8,809 nucleotides of DNA from NCBI GenBank assembly GCA_007124475.1, contig SLFB01000294.1, forward strand, positions 1 through 8,809, read 5' to 3'. The stretch is from Vibrio sp. GTDB taxonomy: Bacteria; Pseudomonadota; Gammaproteobacteria; Enterobacterales; Vibrionaceae. The notes below the pieces were generated by a model. It made no database searches and was not told where the DNA came from. It saw only the letters and a list, made by a program, of their open reading frames with translations. The position numbers and the translations under genes were made by a program. Within the stretch, counting starts at the first letter, position 1. Each line of letters opens with the position of its first letter. Shown one piece after another: positions 5,337 through 8,809 of this stretch.

Positions 5337-6983
5337 ATGGCTATGCACCCTCGTGCAGGACAAAAAGCACAACAACAAGATTTACATAATATTCCGGCTT
5401 TAGTTGCTAATTACTATCTTTTACAACCTGATGCGACTAATCCGCAACATAAGGTTGAATTTGGTACTTCCGGCCATAGAGGGTCGGCTGATAAATTTAC
5501 CTTTAACGAATCGCATATTTTGGCCATAGCCCAAGCGATAGTTGATTTACGTACAGAGCGAGGTACGACAGGGCCTATTTTTGTTGGTAAAGATACTCAT
5601 GCTTTATCTGAACCCGCATTAAGCAGTGTACTGGAAGTGCTGATTGCCAATCAGGTGGAAGTCATTGTTCAGCAAGATAATGGGTATACACCGACCCCTG
5701 GTATCTCTCATGCCATCTTGACTTACAATCGACAGCACGAACATAAAGCAGATGGCATTGTTATTACCCCATCTCATAACCCACCACAAGATGGCGGTAT
5801 TAAATACAATCCGACTCATGGCGGTCCCGCTGAAGGCGAATTAACCAAGGCGATTGAAAACCGCGCCAATCAATTAATTAGTGATGGCTTACAAGGCATT
5901 AAGCGCGTATCGATTGTTGAAGCCAGACAATCACCATTACTGAAACAAGTGGATCTGATTAAACCTTATGTGGACGATCTCGTTAATGTTGTTGATATAG
6001 CAGCGATTCAGAAAGCTAAGCTTAAAATAGGGGTCGATCCATTAGGTGGTAGTGGAATTGATTATTGGCGACAAATTGCTCAAAGCTACCATTTAGATTT
6101 AACCTTGGTCAGCGAAGCTATTGATCCGTCATTCCAATTTATGTCATTAGACAAAGATGGCGTTGTACGTATGGATTGTTCTTCTCCTTATGCCATGGCT
6201 GGATTATTGGCGCTAAAAGACCAATACGATTTAGCGTTTGGTAATGATCCTGATTATGATCGACATGGCATTGTTACTCCACAAGGTTTAATGAATCCAA
6301 ACCACTTCTTAGCGGTTTGTATTGACTATCTTTATCGGCATCGTTCTGCATGGAACTCGGAAGTAGCAGTAGGAAAAACGTTGGTTTCGAGTGCTATGAT
6401 CGACAAAGTCGTCGCTGACTTAGGGCGAAATCTGTGTGAAGTGCCCGTTGGATTTAAATGGTTTGTTGATGGATTATACAGTGGCCATTTGGGTTTTGGT
6501 GGCGAAGAGAGTGCTGGTGCGTCGTTCTTGCGTCAAGATGGCACCGCTTGGTCAACGGATAAAGATGGTATCATTCTATGCTTACTTGCGGCAGAGATAA
6601 CCGCGGTGACTGGCAAAAACCCACAGCAATATTATGATCAATTAGCGGCTAAACACGGTGAGTCATTTTATAGTCGTCTTCAGGCAGTTGCTAATGGACC
6701 TCAAAAAGCGGTGTTAAGTAAGCTTTCTGCTGAGATGGTTACTGCACAAACCTTGGCGGGAGATGTGATCACGGCACGTTTAACTCATGCTCCTGGCAAC
6801 GGCGCAGCGATTGGTGGGTTAAAAGTGACGACTGATCATGGCTGGTTTGCTGCTCGTCCGTCGGGAACGGAAGATATTTATAAAATCTATTGCGAAAGTT
6901 TTAAAGGCGCTGAGCATTTAAAACAGATAGAACATGAAGCGCAAGAGATTGTTAATCAAGTCTTTAAAAATGCTGGATTATAA
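5337..6983 (+). CDS. pgm: Phosphoglucomutase (alpha-D-glucose phosphate-specific)
   Basis: A 548-residue enzyme collinear with E. coli Pgm (546). It interconverts glucose-1-phosphate and glucose-6-phosphate in the cytosol, linking glycogen and galactose metabolism with UDP-glucose and envelope polysaccharide synthesis. All four active-site loops are visible: the phosphoserine loop TPSHNPP with S146, the Mg-binding loop DPDYDRH with D304, D306 and D308, the sugar-specificity loop GGEESAGAS (388-396), and the phosphate-binding loop RPSGTED (507-513). The N-terminal FGTSGHRGS (42-50) is also present. Start ATG 5337 has a strong AAAGGA ribosome-binding site at 5324-5329, seven bases away. It is separated from seqA by a terminator and an ERIC-like element, so an own promoter is likely, but I could not identify a good one. 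A terminator follows at 7046-7082. Confidence 0.97.
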   Translation: MAMHPRAGQKAQQQDLHNIPALVANYYLLQPDATNPQHKVEFGTSGHRGSADKFTFNESHILAIAQAIVDLRTERGTTGPIFVGKDTHALSEPALSSVLEVLIANQVEVIVQQDNGYTPTPGISHAILTYNRQHEHKADGIVITPSHNPPQDGGIKYNPTHGGPAEGELTKAIENRANQLISDGLQGIKRVSIVEARQSPLLKQVDLIKPYVDDLVNVVDIAAIQKAKLKIGVDPLGGSGIDYWRQIAQSYHLDLTLVSEAIDPSFQFMSLDKDGVVRMDCSSPYAMAGLLALKDQYDLAFGNDPDYDRHGIVTPQGLMNPNHFLAVCIDYLYRHRSAWNSEVAVGKTLVSSAMIDKVVADLGRNLCEVPVGFKWFVDGLYSGHLGFGGEESAGASFLRQDGTAWSTDKDGIILCLLAAEITAVTGKNPQQYYDQLAAKHGESFYSRLQAVANGPQKAVLSKLSAEMVTAQTLAGDVITARLTHAPGNGAAIGGLKVTTDHGWFAARPSGTEDIYKIYCESFKGAEHLKQIEHEAQEIVNQVFKNAGL

Positions 6984-6999
6984 TTAACTCACTTGCTGG

Positions 7000-7027
7000 C
7001 TACCTACAACGGCAGTTGTTTGGGTAG
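7000..7027. other. Short two-part hairpin after pgm
   Basis: CTACC (7000-7004) pairs with GGTAG (7023-7027), and ACAAC (7006-7010) with GTTGT (7015-7019) around the tetraloop GGCA. It has an internal loop and no T-run. It lies between the pgm stop and its terminator and may be a remnant of an ERIC-type end or simply a 3' UTR stem. Confidence 0.3.
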
Positions 7028-7045
7028 ATTAGAAATTGTCAAAGC

Positions 7046-7082
7046 AAACGGGGCATGAAGGCGTATTCATGCCCTGTTTTTT
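7046..7082 (+). terminator. Rho-independent terminator of pgm
   Basis: AAACGGGGCATGAA (7046-7059) pairs with TTCATGCCCTGTTT (7066-7079) over 14 positions with one G.U, around the 6-base loop GGCGTA. A run of six T (7077-7082) follows. It lies between the convergent genes pgm and DUF1853; the - strand tail (GTTTGCTTT) is less T-rich, so action on the DUF1853 transcript would be weaker. Confidence 0.9.
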
Positions 7083-7094
7083 ATACCCCGCCTT

Positions 7095-7862
7095 TTATGT
7101 CATAGTATTAGGCCATTGGTCGGGCATAATGAACCAAAAGACGCCCGATTGACTTTGGCAGTGAACAAAGCCTGACTCGCTCCCTTGATAAAGTAAGCTA
7201 TGCTGATCGCGGCCGATTAACCATTGTGGTTTATCTAATTGATATAAAGGTTCGCCAATCAATGACAGCTGATGCTGATAACACCAGTGACCTTGAATTT
7301 GTGAAGAGTTAAGTGGATAGCCTAAACATTCCGTAGGGATGGATTCTGGCTCAAATGGGTTGGTATAAAGTCGGCCTTGCATCAGTAGATGCGGCTTAGC
7401 ATTAGTCCAGAGTGGGTATTGCTGGCTAAATTCGTTACTAGCAGACAAAGCAAGTTGGTGGTTGAGCATATGGCTTAATTTTCGATCAAGCCTATCTTCG
7501 GCATTAGGCCCGTACCATTTACCTCGGTGAAGGAGGTAGAATTTTATGGCCACTTCCCAGTGTTCGTATTGTTCTGTTTTACGGTTTTTGGCGATAAAAT
7601 CAATCGAACCTAATGTTTTGCCCTGCTGATTGAGTTGAATCTCTTCGGAAACCGCATTGTAGCGAGGGCTGGTGGTAAACAGTTGTAAGCATAAATACTG
7701 ATAAATAAACCCTAGTCGCGGATTACCTTCATACATTGGCCATTTTTTATAAGACGGTAACAGAAAAGGGACTTTAGAGACGATTGGTTCTGAACCCTGA
7801 AAAAGGGGAGGAGTGGTCACCACCCATTGCATAAGTTTTTTTATATCCATATTGAATACCAT
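7095..7862 (-). CDS. DUF1853 family protein of unknown function
   Basis: A 255-residue soluble protein with no signal peptide or membrane segment. The recognisable family core is GKTLGSIDFIA (81-91), then HWEVAIKFYLL (101-111), then WYGPNAEDRLDRKLSHMLNH (116-135), which fits the conserved DUF1853 pattern of 'TLGExDFL', 'ExAVKFYL' and 'GPNxxDxLdxKl..l..QL'. The acidic residue D88, then E103 and K107, is faintly reminiscent of PD-(D/E)XK nuclease folds but the spacing is not the canonical (D/E)-x-K, so no nuclease activity is claimed. The gene is convergent with pgm and divergent from ybgI. The start is uncertain: ATG 7862 gives MVFNMDIKK, and an internal ATG at 7850 gives MDIKK; neither has a good ribosome-binding site. 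The C-terminal half is tryptophan- and glutamine-rich and poorly distinctive. Confidence 0.85.
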   Translation of the reverse strand: MVFNMDIKKLMQWVVTTPPLFQGSEPIVSKVPFLLPSYKKWPMYEGNPRLGFIYQYLCLQLFTTSPRYNAVSEEIQLNQQGKTLGSIDFIAKNRKTEQYEHWEVAIKFYLLHRGKWYGPNAEDRLDRKLSHMLNHQLALSASNEFSQQYPLWTNAKPHLLMQGRLYTNPFEPESIPTECLGYPLNSSQIQGHWCYQHQLSLIGEPLYQLDKPQWLIGRDQHSLLYQGSESGFVHCQSQSGVFWFIMPDQWPNTMT

Positions 7863-7900
7863 CTACAGTGACTGTGCCATTTTCGACATTTTAGCCTGAA

Positions 7901-7925
7901 ATTGTTATAAACACGTCATAACAAT
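7901..7925. promoter_or_regulatory. Perfect inverted repeat in the DUF1853/ybgI divergent region
   Basis: ATTGTTAT (7901-7908) and ATAACAAT (7918-7925) are perfect inverted copies around a 9-base spacer (AAACACGTC). The size and position, 19 bases before the ybgI start and 39 bases from the DUF1853 start, suit an operator for a dimeric regulator able to act on both genes. The left arm also contains TTGTTA, a possible -35 for ybgI, with a weak TAGTGT 17 bases later. The regulator is unknown. Confidence 0.4.
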
Positions 7926-7943
7926 AGTGTAACGGAAGAAAAT

Positions 7944-8702
7944 ATGAACAATTTACAACTAGAAGCATTATTAAATAAGATCTTATCTCCAGAATTGATT
8001 AAAGATTACTGCCCTAACGGCTTACAAGTTGAGGGTAAGAGTGAAGTAAATAAAATCATTACGGGTGTAACTGCTTCGAAAGCATTGATCGAACAAGCGA
8101 TTGAGCAACAAGCCGATGCAATTTTGGTTCATCATGGCTACTTTTGGAAAGGTGAACCGGAAGCGATCCGAGGTATGAAAGGCCAACGTTTGCGTCAGCT
8201 CATCAAACACGATATCAATTTGTTTGCCTATCACTTACCATTAGATATTCATCCAACCTTAGGAAATAATGCGCAGTTAGCTCAGTTACTGGGTATTGAT
8301 GTAGAAGGTGGATTAGAAGGGCATGCCCAATCGGTGGCTATGTATGGCAACCTCAGCCGTACTTATTCGGGAGATGAATTTGCCCAGCATGTGCAAACGG
8401 TACTTAATCGTCAACCGCTGCATATTGCCCCAGAGCAACAAGATAAAACCATCAAAAAAATTGCTTGGTGTACCGGTGGTGGGCAAGATTATATTGGATT
8501 AGCCGCTGAGCAAGGTATGGATGCTTTTATTTCGGGTGAAATCTCTGAGCGTACTACTTATATCGCTCGTGAGTTAAATATTCACTATTTTGCTGCCGGG
8601 CACCATGCAACTGAACGTTATGGTGTTAAAGCCTTAGGTGAGTGGTTAAGTCAAGAGCACGGCTTAGCGGTTGAGTTTATCGATATTGATAATCCAGTAT
8701 AA
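7944..8702 (+). CDS. ybgI: NIF3/YbgI family dinuclear metal-binding protein
   Basis: A 252-residue member of the NIF3 family (E. coli YbgI 247), often annotated as 'GTP cyclohydrolase 1 type 2 homolog'. The expected metal ligands are present: H63 and H64 in LVHHGYFW, D101 in AYHLPLD, and H220 and E224 in GHHATERYG, matching E. coli H63, H64, D101, H215 and E219. The N-terminal DYCPNGLQVEG (21-31) is also typical. YbgI forms a hexameric ring with a two-metal site; its cellular substrate is not established. Start ATG 7944 has GGAAG at 7934-7938. The gene is divergent from DUF1853 and appears monocistronic here. A perfect 13-bp inverted repeat spans its stop codon. Confidence 0.95.
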   Translation: MNNLQLEALLNKILSPELIKDYCPNGLQVEGKSEVNKIITGVTASKALIEQAIEQQADAILVHHGYFWKGEPEAIRGMKGQRLRQLIKHDINLFAYHLPLDIHPTLGNNAQLAQLLGIDVEGGLEGHAQSVAMYGNLSRTYSGDEFAQHVQTVLNRQPLHIAPEQQDKTIKKIAWCTGGGQDYIGLAAEQGMDAFISGEISERTTYIARELNIHYFAAGHHATERYGVKALGEWLSQEHGLAVEFIDIDNPV

Positions 8703-8717
8703 AAATCAATATCGATA
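8678..8717. repeat. Perfect 13-bp inverted repeat across the ybgI stop codon
   Basis: TATCGATATTGAT (8678-8690), encoding part of the C-terminal IDID, is perfectly mirrored by ATCAATATCGATA (8705-8717) downstream of the stop. The 14-base loop contains the TAA stop. The stem is AT-rich and no T-run follows, so it is an unusual terminator at best; an mRNA 3'-end stabiliser or a protein-binding palindrome is equally possible. Confidence 0.6.
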
Positions 8718-8763
8718 CACATAATAGACTTTAAATTTTTACAGATGTAATGGTTTTTGATGT

Positions 8764-8809
8764 TATTCCCTTCCTACTTGAAGCTGCAGAGGGGCTACGT
8801 TCGCTCGCC
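8764..8809 (+). repeat. Start of an ERIC-like element, cut by the window edge
   Basis: TACTTGAAGCTGCAG (8774-8788) followed by GGCTACGTTCGCTCGCC (8793-8809) matches the outer half of ERIC-type repeats and the half copy after abgT (shared GAAGYTGCAG and CTACGTTCG). The remainder lies beyond the window. It sits after ybgI, between genes, as expected for this repeat. Confidence 0.7.

Noticed and set aside
5194..5403. A 69-codon + strand frame starting in the seqA terminator and running into pgm.
   Set aside because: It is composed of the terminator stem, the ERIC-like element and an out-of-frame stretch of pgm; it has no family resemblance, and the pgm start with its strong AAAGGA site explains the region.
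7095..7862. Nuclease assignment for the DUF1853 protein from D88, E103 and K107.
   Set aside because: The spacing E-x3-K is not the canonical (D/E)-x-K and no other catalytic features are visible, so only the family name is given.
1..8809. CRISPR arrays, tRNA or rRNA genes, insertion sequences, toxin-antitoxin or phage-defence genes.
   Set aside because: No regularly spaced direct repeats, no cloverleaf-like or rRNA-like stretches, no transposase and no defence-type proteins were seen; almost all coding space is taken by conserved genes.

Overview
This window looks like ordinary chromosomal DNA from a member of the Vibrionaceae (Vibrio or a close relative). The reasons are the moderately AT-rich sequence, the block fldA-ybfF-seqA-pgm-DUF1853-ybgI (NIF3), a type IV pilus minor-pilin pair, and several ERIC-like intergenic repeats of the kind known in Vibrio and enterobacteria. 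The species cannot be fixed from the sequence alone.

Layout. Positions 1-938 hold the end of a minor-pilin operon on the + strand: a partial PilX-like gene cut by the window edge, then a pilV-like prepilin gene overlapping it by 11 bp. A roughly 400-bp gap (939-1347) follows. It has three strong inverted repeats and two tiny ORFs of uncertain status. An abgT-family transporter (1348-2904) stands alone on the + strand and ends in a half ERIC-like repeat, a small hairpin and a strong bidirectional terminator (3052-3084). That terminator is shared with the convergent fldA (3083-3610, - strand). Next on the - strand is ybfF (3725-4489), divergent from seqA (4583-5137). A seqA terminator hairpin and a roughly 94-bp ERIC-like element separate seqA from pgm (5337-6983). 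A second terminator separates pgm from the convergent DUF1853 gene (7095-7862, - strand), which is divergent from ybgI/NIF3 (7944-8702). The window ends in the start of another ERIC-like element.

How the genes relate. Most are housekeeping genes: electron transfer (flavodoxin), replication-initiation control (SeqA), glucose-1-phosphate/glucose-6-phosphate interconversion (Pgm), a small esterase and a conserved metalloprotein. They share a neighbourhood rather than a single pathway. The accessory part is the left end, where pilin genes and a solitary abgT transporter lie next to the conserved block. The junction between the two parts lies in the abgT-fldA gap.

I found no convincing new multi-gene system. 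The points worth a second look are non-coding: the ERIC-like element between seqA and pgm, the inverted repeats upstream of abgT, around the ybgI start and across the ybgI stop, and the GATC sites around the ybfF/seqA divergent promoter.
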